A stretch of DNA of 64,000 nucleotides from Sciurus carolinensis (GCF_902686445.1 NC_062227.1:30744777-30808776); one strand, 5' to 3'. Counted from the stretch's first letter, positions 31,079 through 42,686 are shown. Numbers and translations: made by a program. The notes: generated by a model from the letters alone, not told the origin.

Positions 31079-32694
31079 TGTCGGTCCCTGACCCTCCTGT
31101 ACCCCATGCAGACAAAATTATTTGGGAAACTCAAACTCCTGTGTGGGTGGATCAGTGGCCCCTTACCCAAGAAAAATTAGAGGCTGCCTCCATGTTAGTA
31201 CAGGAACAGTTGACAGTCGGCCATGTGGAACCCTCAACCTCACCCTGGAATACTCCTATTTTTGTTATTAAGAAGAAATCAGGCAAATGGCGCCTTTTAC
31301 AGGATTTGCGCGCTATCAATAAGGTTATGCGCCCGATGGGGGCATTACAGCCAGGCATCCCTACACCGGTAGCTATTCCTAGGGACTATTATAAAATGGT
31401 CATCAACTTAAAAGATTGCTTTTTTACTATTCCTTTACATCCTGATGACAGACCCTATTTTGCTTTCAGCCTCCCCCGCATCAATTTTCAGGGCCCTATG
31501 CAAAGATTTCAATGGAAGGTCCTTCCCCAGGGTATGGCTAACAGCCCTAGTCTTTGCCAAAAATATGTTGCTCAAGCAGTAGACCCTGTGAGAGAGCGGT
31601 GGCCACAAGTTTATATATTACATTATATGGATGATTTGTTAATTGCTGCACCTAATACCTATGATCTTAACAATTGTTATTTGGATCTCTATAAAGCCCT
31701 TACTGCCTTGGGACTTCAGATAGCCCCTGATAAGGTTCAAACACAGGACCCCTACACCTACTTGGGCCTCAAACTTCAAACTAATCAAATTCAAATCCCT
31801 AATATACAATTGCGTGTGGACCATCTCCACACTCTTAACGATTTCCAAAAATTACTAGGGGATATCCAATGGCTAAGACCATATTTAAAACTACCCACCT
31901 ATGTGCTTTTGCCTCTTAATGATATTTTAAGGGGAGATTCTGACCCTTCTTCTCCTGGAGAGCTTACTCCCGAGGCACGGCAAGCATTAATTCAAGTCAC
32001 AGAAGCCATCGCTCAACAATTTGTTACACAAATATCTTATAACCTTCCTTTGGTTTTGGTTATATTACACACCCCTCATACACCCACAGGACCATTCTGG
32101 CAGCGGGATCCATATTTTAAAAATAAAGGTTGCCCCTTACTCTGGGTTCATTTGCCCGCCACATCCTCTAAAGTTATTGCTGTCTATCCTGCTCAGGTAG
32201 TTTCTATCATATCCAGACAATTGATTTCTGATGTACAGATACTCTCAAGTACCATACAAGATCTTCAAGATCAGGTGGATTCCTTAGCAGAAGTGGTCCT
32301 ACAAAATAGGAGAGGTTTAGACCTTCTAACTGCTGAACAGGGAGGCATTTGTCTGGCTTTGCAGGAAAAATGCTGTTTCTATGCCAACAAGTCAGGAATT
32401 GTTAAGGACAAGATCAAACAGTTGCAGGAAGACTTAGAAAAACGCCGACAAGCACTGGCTGATAATCCACTATGGACTGGATTCAGTGGACTCCTTCCCT
32501 ATCTCCTTCCCTTCCTAGGTCCCCTCCTTTGCTTGCTGCTTATTGTATCTATAGGTCCTTTGATATTCAACAAGATCATGGCTTTTCTTAAAGCTCAAAT
32601 TGAGGCTATACAGGCGAAACCTATTCAGGTTCATTACCATCGACTGGAGATGATGGATCGTGATGGTGATCTTAAAAGACCATCACCCCTGTGA
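31078..32694 (+). CDS. Fused reverse transcriptase - Env TM open frame, provirus B
   Basis: A 538-codon frame made by deletion. Residues 1-371 are the Pol N-terminus: a [18 protein letters not shown] fingers motif, motif A at [20 protein letters not shown] at 183-186, and the thumb/connection. At residues 372-384 (32191-32227) it passes in frame into Env TM: a heptad-like helix (385-410), [10 protein letters not shown] (408-417), the CX6CC motif C425-C433, a second helix, a membrane segment at about 469-497 and a cytoplasmic tail to 538. RNase H, integrase, SU and the fusion peptide are absent. The frame begins at GTG with no ATG and is open back to 31021, so translation would depend on frameshifting from a pro frame that is itself stopped. 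Expression as a protein is uncertain. Confidence 0.88.
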   Translation: MSVPDPPVPHADKIIWETQTPVWVDQWPLTQEKLEAASMLVQEQLTVGHVEPSTSPWNTPIFVIKKKSGKWRLLQDLRAINKVMRPMGALQPGIPTPVAIPRDYYKMVINLKDCFFTIPLHPDDRPYFAFSLPRINFQGPMQRFQWKVLPQGMANSPSLCQKYVAQAVDPVRERWPQVYILHYMDDLLIAAPNTYDLNNCYLDLYKALTALGLQIAPDKVQTQDPYTYLGLKLQTNQIQIPNIQLRVDHLHTLNDFQKLLGDIQWLRPYLKLPTYVLLPLNDILRGDSDPSSPGELTPEARQALIQVTEAIAQQFVTQISYNLPLVLVILHTPHTPTGPFWQRDPYFKNKGCPLLWVHLPATSSKVIAVYPAQVVSIISRQLISDVQILSSTIQDLQDQVDSLAEVVLQNRRGLDLLTAEQGGICLALQEKCCFYANKSGIVKDKIKQLQEDLEKRRQALADNPLWTGFSGLLPYLLPFLGPLLCLLLIVSIGPLIFNKIMAFLKAQIEAIQAKPIQVHYHRLEMMDRDGDLKRPSPL

Positions 32695-32697
32695 GCT

Positions 32698-32842
32698 GAA
32701 CTGGACAGCCAATGACGGGTAAGATTCGTGAGAGCTCATACCAACCTAAGACAGGAAATGAGGGCCAGAGCCTCATTATCCAATGACGGGTAAGGATGTT
32801 GCTCTGCCACGGACAACCTAAGACAGGCGCAGTTCCCGAGGG
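32698..32842 (+). promoter_or_regulatory. Constitutive transport element (CTE), provirus B
   Basis: ATGACGGGTAAG (32712-32723) ... CCTAAGACAGG (32745-32755) is repeated as ATGACGGGTAAG (32783-32794) ... CCTAAGACAGG (32817-32827). The two halves pair antiparallel to give the double internal-loop structure bound by NXF1/TAP in type D retroviruses. It lies right after the env stop. Confidence 0.92.
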
Positions 32843-32955
32843 ATTGTCACTCCAGCCCTATACCTGTTCAGGCAAGCTGTGCCCCCGTCTCGCCACATAA
32901 CCTCTATCACCCCCTTAAAATATGGCTATCGAAAAATGGTCAATAATTTTATATA

Positions 32956-32968
32956 AGAAAGGGGGAAA
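32956..32968 (+). promoter_or_regulatory. Polypurine tract, provirus B
   Basis: AGAAAGGGGGAAA directly abuts the 3' LTR. Confidence 0.88.
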
Positions 32969-33360
32969 TGTCAGGGACCAAGAAGTTCTCATTCTGAGAA
33001 CATTCTGACCTTTACAATAAGCAGCAGCGCCCCTCCCCCCCTCCTGGCTGATAATTCTGACAGTATGGCGCCTATGGCGCCCACGGCTTCTCTTCCGGGA
33101 CTACACTTTCCCGCCGGCGTGAACTTCACCTTCCCGCCAGCGCGAATTTGCACCCTATCAGGAACCCAGCAGAAGAATACAACCAACCAGGCTGCACCTC
33201 GTCATACCCCTCATTCCCTCAGCATAAATACCCGTGAGAACAATAAAAATTTGCAGCTTGATCAGAATTCCTGTCTTGCTGTCACTCCCTGTGTCTCTTG
33301 TCCCTTCATTCCTTCTCTCTTAGGTTTGCCGTCCGCGTTGATGTCCCGCGGGTTGGGACA
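32969..33360 (+). repeat. Provirus B 3' LTR
   Basis: Same length as the 5' LTR. It differs at 33168 (A for G) and 33354 (T for C), each a CpG lost in this copy. Confidence 0.94.
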
Positions 33361-33366
33361 TAAAAT

Positions 33367-33931
33367 CAAAATGTACTCTGGCACATTTGTAGAAATAAAC
33401 CTCCCTTTCCACCAATTTTCTGATTTTTCTGGATGTATTTCCAATCAACTTCTCCTCTCTAAATTGCAAGTCCCTTGTTCTAATATTCTACAAGAGGAAT
33501 ATGCAGACATGACTATGCTATCAATGACCATTTCACATCTCTGCCCATGTTAAAAGGGAAAATGTTGGAGAATAATTTGAGACTTTTTGCGCAAGTCTTC
33601 ATCCTCAAACTTTTGGCTGAACTATAGAAATCTGATATGCCATAAAGTTGCCTGGTTTTTGAACCAAATCAACTCCTTTCACAGTGAGAAGCATCACATA
33701 TAGACTGATTTATGTGTCCTTTATGTAAGTACAGGAAACATTTAAGCTAGTATATTGTATTTAAAATTTATGAGAGATTTTAGAAAGAAACAAATTGTTT
33801 GAATCTTGGTAGAAAAGGCTGATGCTTCTGAAGCAAATTTTTAAAAATCCTAGTGCTGAGTGCAGTGACAACATGCAAGTGATAATTCACCAAATAGCAG
33901 TCAGCATTTAAGAAGAAGAAGATCAGAACTG
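33367..33931. other. Intergenic, nothing recognised
   Basis: AT-rich host sequence right of provirus B with no open frame or repeat I can name. Confidence 0.5.
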
Positions 33932-34118
33932 GGCATGGTGGCACATGCATGTAATCCCAGTTACTTAGGAGGCAGAGACAGAAGGATTGCAAGTTTGAGG
34001 CCAGGCTCAGCAACTTAGCCAGACCCTGGCTCAAAAGGAAAAATAAGAAGAGCTGAGAATTTGGCTCAGTGGTAGAAATTCCTTGGGTTCAAACCAGTAC
34101 TGAAAAAATAGAAAAGAG
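33932..34118 (+). repeat. B1-dID SINE
   Basis: 'actgggcatggtggcacatgcatgtaatccc' to 'gggttcaaaccagtactg', with a short A-rich tail. Confidence 0.85.
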
Positions 34119-34216
34119 AGAGATAAACCAACAAACAAAATTAAAATTTTCCTGTGTGATGTAACATTAAGAAAAAGGGTTAATACTAGTTATTCAAATA
34201 ATTATTAAAAAAATCT

Positions 34217-34279
34217 TTTAGGTACTGGGGATGAAATTCAGGGGAACTGTACCACTGAACTACACCCATCCCTTTTAAA

Positions 34280-34321
<42 letters not shown>

Positions 34322-34447
34322 GTTATTATTTTGATGGGGAAGGGGACAGGATCTCTCTAAATTGCCCAGGCTGGCCTCTAAACTTGCAATCCTGCATTAA
34401 CCTCCTAGTTTGCTGGGATTGTAGGTGTGTGTCAGTGGACCCAGGCT
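34217..34447 (-). repeat. B1-dID SINE with internal (ATT)n
   Basis: Inverted ID ('aggtactggggatgaaattcag') and inverted B1 halves are separated by about 17 ATT units (34281-34331) grown from the linker. Confidence 0.85.
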
Positions 34448-34845
34448 TCGTTTGTAATTTTTAAGATTATGGCAGTCACTGACATTTTTGGTGATGAAAA
34501 TAAATTATTCTAATCATTTGAAGAGCCACTGTAGTCATTCTCAATGCCCAGATCTGAGGATGGTCAAGTCCCTTATATAAAATGGCTTAGTACTTGCATA
34601 TAATCAAGTTTATTCTCCCACATGCAGTTGACTCTTAAACAACACAGAAGTTAGGGGCTCTGACCCTTGTGCAGTCAAAAATCTGTGTATAACTTTTGAT
34701 TTTCCTCAAACTTCACTACTAGAACCTGCTATTGTCCACAAGCTTTACTGATAAAATAAGCAGTTGATTCACACATATTTGATATGCTATATGCTATATA
34801 ATCATATACAGTGAATAATACTCAAAAACCTTGAGTGTTTTTTTC

Positions 34846-35024
34846 CCCCCCATGCTGGGGGTTAAATCCAGAATTTGCCTTGAGCATGTTAGGTAAGTGC
34901 TCTGCCCCCTATTCTTTCTGTTTTATTTTGAGAAAAGATCTCACTAAGTTTGCCAGGCTGGTCTTAAACTTATGAGTGAGTCTCCTGAGTAGTGGCTGGG
35001 ATTACAGGTGTGAACCACAGTATT
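34846..35024 (-). repeat. B1-dID SINE
   Basis: Inverted ID ('atgctgggggttaaatccag') and B1 ('ggctgggattacaggtgtgaaccac') halves, well diverged. Confidence 0.78.
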
Positions 35025-35052
35025 GACAACAGGACATACTGTTTTGATTTTG

Positions 35053-35056
<4 letters not shown>

Positions 35057-35095
<39 letters not shown>

Positions 35096-35171
35096 CTGTA
35101 CCAGGGATGGAACTCAGGGTCTTGATCATGCTATGTAGATGTTCTACCACTGAACTACTATACCCCCAGCC
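35057..35171 (-). repeat. ID SINE with long tail
   Basis: A T run of nearly 40 (the tail) precedes 'ctgtaccagggatggaactcaggg..ccactgaactactatacccccagccc'. Confidence 0.85.
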
Positions 35172-35384
35172 CAAGACACAAGATACAATTAAAAAATTTA
35201 TTGTTTTGATCCTTAGTTGATTGAGTCCATGGATACAGTAGGTCACCTATATTTCTAAAGTTTTAATATGTGTACCTAAAGTTTTTAAATCACCATCATC
35301 TATAAGAGAATTACTGATGATGAGAGATTCATTTATTGAGTATCTTTTACTGTACCAACCACTCTGTTAGACATTTTAACATAG

Positions 35385-35650
35385 AATTTCAGGTAATCCT
35401 TTAAACTCTATGAGTATTACCAACCCTGTTCTATAGAAAAATAAAGGAAGGGCTGTGGGGTATAGCTCAGGGTTAGAGAGAACCTGCCTGCCTAGCATGC
35501 TCAAGGACCTGTGTTCTATCCCCAATACCCACCAAAAGATAAATAAAACAAGGATCAGAGAAGTTAAGGAATATGGCCAATATCACAGAACTGTTAAGAT
35601 ACAGAACCAGAATTCTATCTGACTTAGGTCTCTTTCTTTCTACTACATTA
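35385..35650 (+). repeat. MIR interrupted by an ID SINE (35449-35552)
   Basis: 'ttaaactctatgagtattaccaaccctgttctatag' and, after the SINE, 'caaggatcagagaagttaaggaatatggccaatatcacagaactg' are the two parts of a MIR. The inserted ID is 'gctgtggggtatagctcag..tatccccaatacc'. Confidence 0.6.
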
Positions 35651-35652
35651 TG

Positions 35653-37740
35653 TAATTACCTTAAATACAAAAACACTGTCATTTCAAAATACTATTCTGA
35701 AAACTATATTAGTTAGCTTCTTTCTGTGTAGTTATACTGCATTTTGCTGATTAAGAATGAAGTTAAATAAGAAATCTTAGGTGGCATTGTAAAATTTATA
35801 AGAAACATGCCTTTTGTATGTTATAAGGGTATTTGTACCTCCAGTGATCGTTGAATGGCACTTGCTAATTGTACTCATTTTGCTAATGTATTTCAATTTC
35901 TGAAAAACTTGCCAAAAACTGTTAAAAGAGAACAATGGGCATATTTTTAAGGTTTAGTAAATCAAAACAACATGGGCACATGCTAAAGATTAATTTGGGA
36001 TCATTTACATATATGGCATTCTGGGGAGGAAAAAGAGAGTTTTTTTTTTTTTTTTTTTTTTAAGGGTAGAAAAAGGAATGCAACCTATTTCTTAGAAGGG
36101 CATTAGAGCAGTTCTCATATTCTCACACATGGCTTTGTTTTCAAATTCTTGAAAGTGCAGAAATTCTTTTAATTTAAAGGTGAGCCCATGGAAAATCTGG
36201 ACCAGCTGTAGCAAACCATCCAGGAACTCAGTGTCACACTTTTTTGTAGATATCACCCCAGGGTGATATGACCCTCTGCTCCCCACTGTTCTGAATTATC
36301 AAAGAGAGGCGCTTCTGTCCCCTGGGTCAGAAGTGAGAGGCCTCCATGGAAGTAATTGTCTCATTAGCTGATACTGCCTGAGGATGCTGAGCACAGGGAG
36401 AAACCCAGGTAACTTGGACACTCAAGAGAGCATCTAGGGTACCCCAGGAAGGAGGAAGACTGAGAAAGGGTCTAATTCATTTCATTACACAGTAACACTT
36501 GGGAAGCAGCCATATCTCAATGCACTATTTGAGGAACCTGGAAAAATAGATCACTATGACTTTTTCCAAGGTCATGCAAAGTTTAAGTGAATTTTACTAC
36601 CCCACATTCCAACCTGTCCTTTTGTATCCATTCATTTCCCATGGTAGTTCATCATTATGTATTTACGGCATTTTTATTAGGTAACAACATCTCATCTCTT
36701 CTTGGAAATCGTGCTGCTGCATATTTCTGGAAACTTTCCCACCCCTGGTTGTCAGGACCTGAGGGATTGCATTAGTGTTGAGAGGGAAGTTTGAAAGTCC
36801 TGTTTTTGAGTGAGGCAGGTGCAAGTGGCCTAATAAGTTTTTCTGTTTTCTATGTCCAGGGAAAAGTCCCAGGGAGAGAAAAACATAACAGAGCCTCAAG
36901 TTGTTTATTAGTCAGATCTATGGATTGAAAGTAGGCTAATCCAGAGTAATCGGTTTTATGTAGCCATAAATAGAGTATTCAGCTCATTTCATTAGCCTCA
37001 GTTATCTAGGACGGTAATAAAAACCAGTGGGCTCATCCACGATTTCTTGAATGATGATTTTAGCAAATTGGGCTGAGAATTCCACGCATTGCATTGATAT
37101 TTAGGTGTCTGGATGATAATTTTTCTGCTTGGTTTTTGCCAATGGTTTTGTATGGATGGCGTGTCTCCTTGCATCTACCTCCTCCTCCTGGATGTTTTGA
37201 AAAAAACAAGAAATGAATCGGAATAGCCCAGTAGGTTGCCTGAGTTTTGCTGGCAGCCTCTGAAGCAGCCAGCGGTATTTCCATTTCCTCCGGCAAGAAC
37301 AGGGAGTGGCTTTGTTCTGCCCACGCCAGAGAGGCCAGGCATTCGCAGAGCTTGCCCTGCCAGGCTTGAGAGCGCCTCTCTCTGGCTCTCGGGACAAATG
37401 GGCAGCTGCGAGGAGGACGGACATCTCTCTGGCCTGAGGTTATCCGTCACCTGTCACTCAAAAGATGCGCTGGAGTGCTGCCCGCTGGAGGAATGACTTC
37501 CAATGCAACAGTACACACTGTTAGTTAGCACCGGGGCTGCGCGACCTGCCCATCTGCCAGGGGTAGGCGGGTAACAGTGGGCGGGGCCTGCGGAAATCCC
37601 ACCGCCCGCGGAGGCAGTTTCTTTCCCGCTAAGTGTTGATGGTTGTCAGGAAGAAATGTGGGCCCACTGTAGAAAAAGCATCTAGTATTTAAAAAACCAG
37701 AAATATGGATATTTATGTGAGATCCCTGATTTTTCAAACT
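35653..37740. other. Intergenic, mostly unique
   Basis: Holds a T24 run at 36039-36061 and a modestly GC-rich stretch at 37240-37640. A minus-strand frame at 36092-36286 (64 codons) has protein-like composition but I do not recognise it. No promoter or gene can be supported. Confidence 0.45.
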
Positions 37741-37747
37741 TGGCAAT

Positions 37748-38128
37748 CTGCTGTGGTTTGGATCAGTATTCCCCAAAGGCTCCAGTGTTAAAAGCTGGGG
37801 TCCCAGGGAGGAGCTGTTGGCGGTGGTGGAAACTTAGGAAGGGGTGGGGGTGGGGGGCCGTGGAGGTCCTTAGGTCGTTGGCCCTAACAACCCCCCGGAA
37901 GGATATTGTGGCACCTTATCTCTGACTTTCTCTCTGTTCCTAAAGATATAATAACAGGCTGGCTCCCACGTAACAGCCATTGCTATCTTTCATGTCGTGT
38001 GATGCAAGGGCGGGCCAGCACCGTGCTCTCGAAGCTCCAAAACTGTGAAAGAAATAAATTTCTCTTTACTTCCTAAGTAGCCTGTCTCAGGTATTTTGTT
38101 GGAGTGATGCAAAGGTAACTAAGACACT
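37748..38128 (+). repeat. MaLR-type solo LTR
   Basis: Starts 'tgctgtggtttggatcagtattccccaaaggctcc' and ends 'caggtattttgttggagtgatgcaaaggtaactaagaca', with a poly-A signal AATAAA in 'gtgaaagaaataaatttctc'. Typical MaLR LTR ends. Confidence 0.65.
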
Positions 38129-38839
38129 ACCTAACTGGATTAAAAAAAAAAAGCATAAAAAAAAAAAAATGACGACAAGTCCTCAGGCAATATATACTAT
38201 GCCTTGCTCATTTTTTTTTTTTTTTTAAAGACCTCCCTTAGGCAGATAAGGGGCAAGGGCGATTTGTGCCTATATGCCAAATAAAAGGTACCTCTGAGTA
38301 GTTGCTCCCTGTGCCAGGGCCCTGGGCTTAATGAGTGGACCATGGCTGGATTTCAGTCTCTGGTTGCAGGTTGGCTGGGGACTTCATGTAGGGACAACCT
38401 GCACAGCTGTAGCTACCCTGATGTAGCTGCCAAGTGCATCTGTGCAAGCCAAATTCTGTCCCTGGGTCTCAGGCTCACAAACTCTGGATGATGGAAGAGG
38501 TAGCTAGAGAGCAGAGAAGCCAATACAAACTGCAAGTCCATGCTTGCTAAGGGGTCATAAAATTTTAAAATATTTTCCCTTATTGAATCCTAATCTAATG
38601 GATCCCAACCTTAGTTCTCATAGAGAATGTTGGCTCAGCATGCATATTTATTTTAGGCAATATTTTTCTGAGATTGTTGTACTCTTTGTGTGAGAAGGAT
38701 GTACTTATTTATTTACCTTCTCTTTTTTGGTATGTTTTACCTATTATTATTTTTGATATCTTTCTTTTATTGCTATATTTACGGGCCAGATCACCTTAGA
38801 TAAATAATTTTGAATTCTAACAACAGTATGACAAGGTAA

Positions 38840-38945
38840 TAAAATTCTCCCTATTTTACAGATGAAGACAATGAGTCTCAAAGAAGTAATTTTCCCCAGG
38901 ACTAGCCAGGAAATGGCTACGTGTGACTTCAACCTATGTTTGTCT
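38840..38945 (+). repeat. MIR fragment
   Basis: 'ctattttacagatgaagacaatgagtctcaaagaagt' is the MIR core sequence. Confidence 0.6.
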
Positions 38946-39335
38946 TGCTAGGAAGTGAATGACTGTTACTTCTATCTCAGGTGGTGAAGTCTGTGGTTTT
39001 GCTTCCTAATGTCACTTAATGAAAATCTATGTTATTTGAGCACTTAATACAGGAGAATCTGGTGACTTCTCTTTCCCTTTTTATTTCTTCATATATGTAC
39101 TAACAGTTCTTATATACAGCAAAGGGTGCATCTGCATAGTATGTAATTTTGAAAATACTGTCACCAGATATACACACCCAAGAAAATGTTGTTCTTTCAA
39201 AACATTGGGTTGCCTTGGAGATCAGAGACTTATTCCAATGATGCTGTTGTCAGTGACTGCCTTTCTAGTGCTGCTCTTTGGGAAGTACCTTCAAAGCTGG
39301 TCTTCAAACCATTCAAAGAAATTGAGCATGTACTT

Positions 39336-39562
39336 TTTTTTTTTTCTTTTGTTTGTTTGTTTTTTGTGGTGCTGGAATTGAGCCTAGTGTTTTACACATG
39401 CCTAGCAAGTGCTCTATCACTGAGCTACATGTTTAGCCTTTTTAATTTTATTTTGAGAGGAAGGTCTCACTAAGTTGTCCACAGTGGCCTCAAACTTGTG
39501 GTTCTCCTGCCTCAGCCTCCCAAGTAGCTGTGATTATAGGCATGTGCCACTGTGCCCAGCAA
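39336..39562 (-). repeat. B1-dID SINE
   Basis: (GTTT)n tail, inverted ID ('ggtgctggaattgagcctag..gctacatgtttagcc') and complete inverted B1 ending 'gccactgtgcccagca'. Confidence 0.88.
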
Positions 39563-39869
39563 CATTTATTATTTTAAACCCCAAATGATAAAATCCAGCT
39601 TTTCAATCACTCTGTTCATCAGAATTGTTCATCAACTTGAGATTGTTTCAAAAACCGAAGTCCATTCTCAATGGAGAAAGATTTGGCTCCTGAGAACATT
39701 CAGAAGGTTTGGAGGTGCTGTCTCCAAAAAAGGAGTTCCAAAAGTTCTGAGTCCAGAAATACCATTGGTTAAGAGTGTGACATTTGGAGGGGATACTTTC
39801 ATTGAACTGGACAGGGTGACAAGCTGGTTAGACTAAATAGTTAGGATAGTTAACAGGATACTGATTTTG

Positions 39870-40000
39870 CACCTGGACTCTGGAGCCAGACCAACTTGGT
39901 TGAGATTCTTCATATTTACCACTGACTAGCTACATAAACTTGCGCAGGTTGCTTAACCTCTCCATGCCTGTTTCCTCTTTTGTAAAATGAACATCTAAAT
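39870..40000 (+). repeat. MIR
   Basis: 'ctggactctggagccagaccaacttgg', 'ccactgactagctacataaacttgcgcagg', 'aacctctccatgcctg' and 'tttcctcttttgtaaaatg' follow the MIR consensus in order. Confidence 0.75.
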
Positions 40001-40326
40001 AGAATCTGTAAACCCTCCTGATGGTGCACATACAGACAAGTGCTGTTTCAAGAGTCATATTGAGTGGCATTGTTTATGTGTTCTGTACTTTAAAGTAAAT
40101 TAATGTAAGTAGTTAAAACCACACATATCACTTTATAATAGCAACTTGAATTATAAACAGATCAAGCAAGAATCATAACAAGGGAGGCACATTTCCTGTA
40201 ACTTGTCATCATGAATTATTAGTGACAAAATGTTCTTATGTAAGAAAAGTAATTTCATGTGGCTGTTTATATCAAAATGAAGTCTGAAAATCTGTAGATT
40301 GTCTGTCTAAATACATTCCATTTTAC

Positions 40327-40540
40327 AGGACACAGTGGCATAAGTCTATAATCCCAGGGACTCAGGAGACTGAGGCAGGAGGATCACAAGTTTGAGGCCA
40401 GCCTCAGCAAATTAGCAAAGCTCTAAGCAACTTAGCGAGACCCTGTCTCAAAATAAAAAATAAAACGGTGATGTGGCTCAGTGGTTAAACTGAGTGGTTT
40501 AATCCCCAATAATAATAAAGAAAGAAAGAAAGAAATACAT
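40327..40540 (+). repeat. B1-dID SINE
   Basis: 'caggacacagtggcataagtctataatccc' to 'gtggtttaatccccaataat', then a GAAA tail. The ID half is shortened. Confidence 0.85.
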
Positions 40541-41547
40541 AAATTCCATTTCATGTTACATCCTAGAAACCCATATTGACATGGAGATGCCTGGTATGAC
40601 ATCGCAATAGCCTGAAATACCCGTGGTGTCTTGGGAAATATGCATCCAACCGAGCTTCTGCACCCTTAATGACAGGCACACGATTCTTAGCAATGCAGTC
40701 TATCTTCAGGCAGGCCGGGTTCTTTAGAAGTCTTCCTGATACTAAACCACAATCTCTTTCCCTTTTTATTCTCTCTGATAGAAATTTCTTGGAAGCCTAT
40801 GACACAAGTTCTGTTTCTTGGAAGGTCATATGCATCCAGAGTACTTTTCTGTATCAGAAGAAATAAGCTCCTCCCTTTAAATCCTTTTTCTTTAGACATG
40901 GCTTTGTGTCCCTTCATCCCATTTATCTCACTGATTTCAACAGACCTTGATTTCTCCACTTCCTTTTCAGATGTAGTGAGCATGATCTTCCAGATTACAG
41001 AGGCAGGCCCCCTCTTCATTTAGCAACTTACACATTTTGGTTAATTTTCATTTTGAAGCCATACTGCATACTTCTGAAAGTGCCAAAAGAAAATAACTCA
41101 TCAGCTCAGAATCCCATACCCAGTCCTCTGCCAATCTGTCAGGAATAAAGGGGGAAATGAAGACATTCTCAGAGAAAAGAAAACGAAGGAAATTTGTCAC
41201 TCGCCTATCTACCTTAAAAGAATGACCAGGGGAAGTTCTCTCAACAAAAAGGAAATGATTTTAGAAGGAACCTGGGGACATCAAGAAGGAAGAATGACAC
41301 TGTAAACAAAAACGTAGGTAAAACAGTAAGTTTCCTTCCCTTGAATTTTCTAAATTATTTGATGAATAAAACAAAAATTATAACATTGATCTGGTTCTAA
41401 ACATATGTAGAGGAAATGTTTAAGACAGTTGTGTTATAAATGGGGTAAAGGATGTGAAAGAAGGAAAGGTTTCTGTACTACACTGGAACTGGTAAAATGA
41501 TGGCACCAGTGTACTGTGATGTTATGTGTATATAATGCAACACCGAG

Positions 41548-41865
41548 GCTGGGATGTGGCTCAGTGGTTGAGTGTTTGCCTAGTATGCATAAGGCTCTGG
41601 GCTCTAACCCCAGCTACTTGAAGGCAGGAGGATCACAAGTTCAAGGCCAGCCTGGGCAACTTAGTGAGACCCAGTCTCAAAATAAAAGGATGTGGCTCAG
41701 TGATAGAGTGCTTGCCTAGCCTAGCATGTTTGAGGTTCTAGGTTCAATCTCCAGTACTTAAAAAAAAAAAAAAATACGGGAGTGGGCAAATAGCTCAGCT
41801 CGCAGAGTGCTTGCCTAGCGTGCTCAAGGACCCAGGTTCGGGTCCCCAGAACCTCAGAAAACAAT
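41548..41865 (+). repeat. SINE cluster: ID-B1-ID chimera plus ID
   Basis: An ID 5' part (41548-41608) runs directly into a B1 body lacking its start and then a second ID half (41690-41760). After an A-tail a further ID (41779-41865) follows. The first looks like a SINE inserted into, or recombined with, another. Confidence 0.75.
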
Positions 41866-41936
41866 AAAAGTCTTCGGACTATACCAACCCTCCCTCATCT
41901 CAACTTTAACAAAAAGCAAAAAAACACACACACACA

Positions 41937-41968
<32 letters not shown>

Positions 41969-42686
41969 AATAAAGAAAGAAAAAGGAAAAAAGAACCCAA
42001 AACATTATGGGTAAATCAAAATGAAATGATGAAAGTATTCATATAGCTAATGTGAAGACAAGAAAAAGAAAACACACATGAAAAATGGAGAAGAGAAAGC
42101 AAAAAAGTAAAATAGCAATTTAAACCTGTGTATATCAGTATTTGTACTAAGTACAAATGGTCTGAAAATACGGTTCAAAAGGCAGAGATTGGGCTGGGGT
42201 ATAACTCAGTCACAGGGCATGTGCTTAGTATATGTGATGCTCTGGGTTCAATTTCAAGCACCATTTTTTTAAAAAAAAGATGTTGACAGAGTGAATTAAA
42301 GTAAAACCTGCTATATGCCATCTATAAAAAAAAAAAAACTTCACTTCAAATATAACAATTTAAGCAAGTTGAAAGTAAAAGGATAGAAAAACGTGTATTA
42401 TATAATTATTAAAGGAAAGCAGAGTAGTTCCTATTGATACAAGATAACACAGACTTCAGGTCTAGCTAGGATACAAGAAAGAAAAGGAACAGACAAAGGA
42501 GGAGAGGAACAATTTGAAGTTTAATGGCTGAGAATTTTCCAGAATTAATGACCAGGCAGCATAAATTCCCTCAAATCTACACATAGTTATATCTTAAGTG
42601 TAGAATATCAAAGACAAACAGAAATTCTTGAAACAAAGCAAAAGGGTCAAAACTGTCTTACTATAGAAAAACAAGGATAAGAATTA
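41866..42686. other. A-rich intergenic stretch
   Basis: Contains A-rich and CA-containing low complexity (41915-41995) and an ID SINE at 42189-42283 ('gggctggggtataactcag..gggttcaatttcaagcacc'). Nothing else recognised. Confidence 0.55.

Larger units (their letters stand above)
27640..33366 (+). mobile_element. Provirus B: type-D-like betaretroviral ERV, internally deleted
   Basis: LTRs 27646-28037 and 32969-33360 (392 bp each) are flanked by the 6-bp target duplication TAAAAT (27640-27645 and 33361-33366). Internal order: Lys-type primer binding site, splice donor, complete gag, dUTPase, damaged protease, reverse transcriptase fused to env TM, constitutive transport element, polypurine tract. 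Gag layout, the gag-pro frameshift, the CTE and a gamma-type TM with CX6CC are together the hallmark of Mason-Pfizer-like (type D) retroviruses. RNase H, integrase and the Env surface subunit are deleted. The LTRs differ at two sites only. Confidence 0.95.
34627..35255 (+). repeat. Tigger/MER2-like DNA transposon remnant broken by SINEs
   Basis: 'gttgactcttaaacaacacagaagttaggggc' at the left and 'gatccttagttgattgagtccatggatac' at 35208-35240 resemble the two ends of a Tigger-type element. Two inverted SINEs lie between them. Confidence 0.4.

Noticed and set aside
31078..31080. GTG as a true start of the RT-Env frame
   Set aside because: Eukaryotic translation would not use it; the frame is open back to 31021 and Pol is normally reached by frameshifting.
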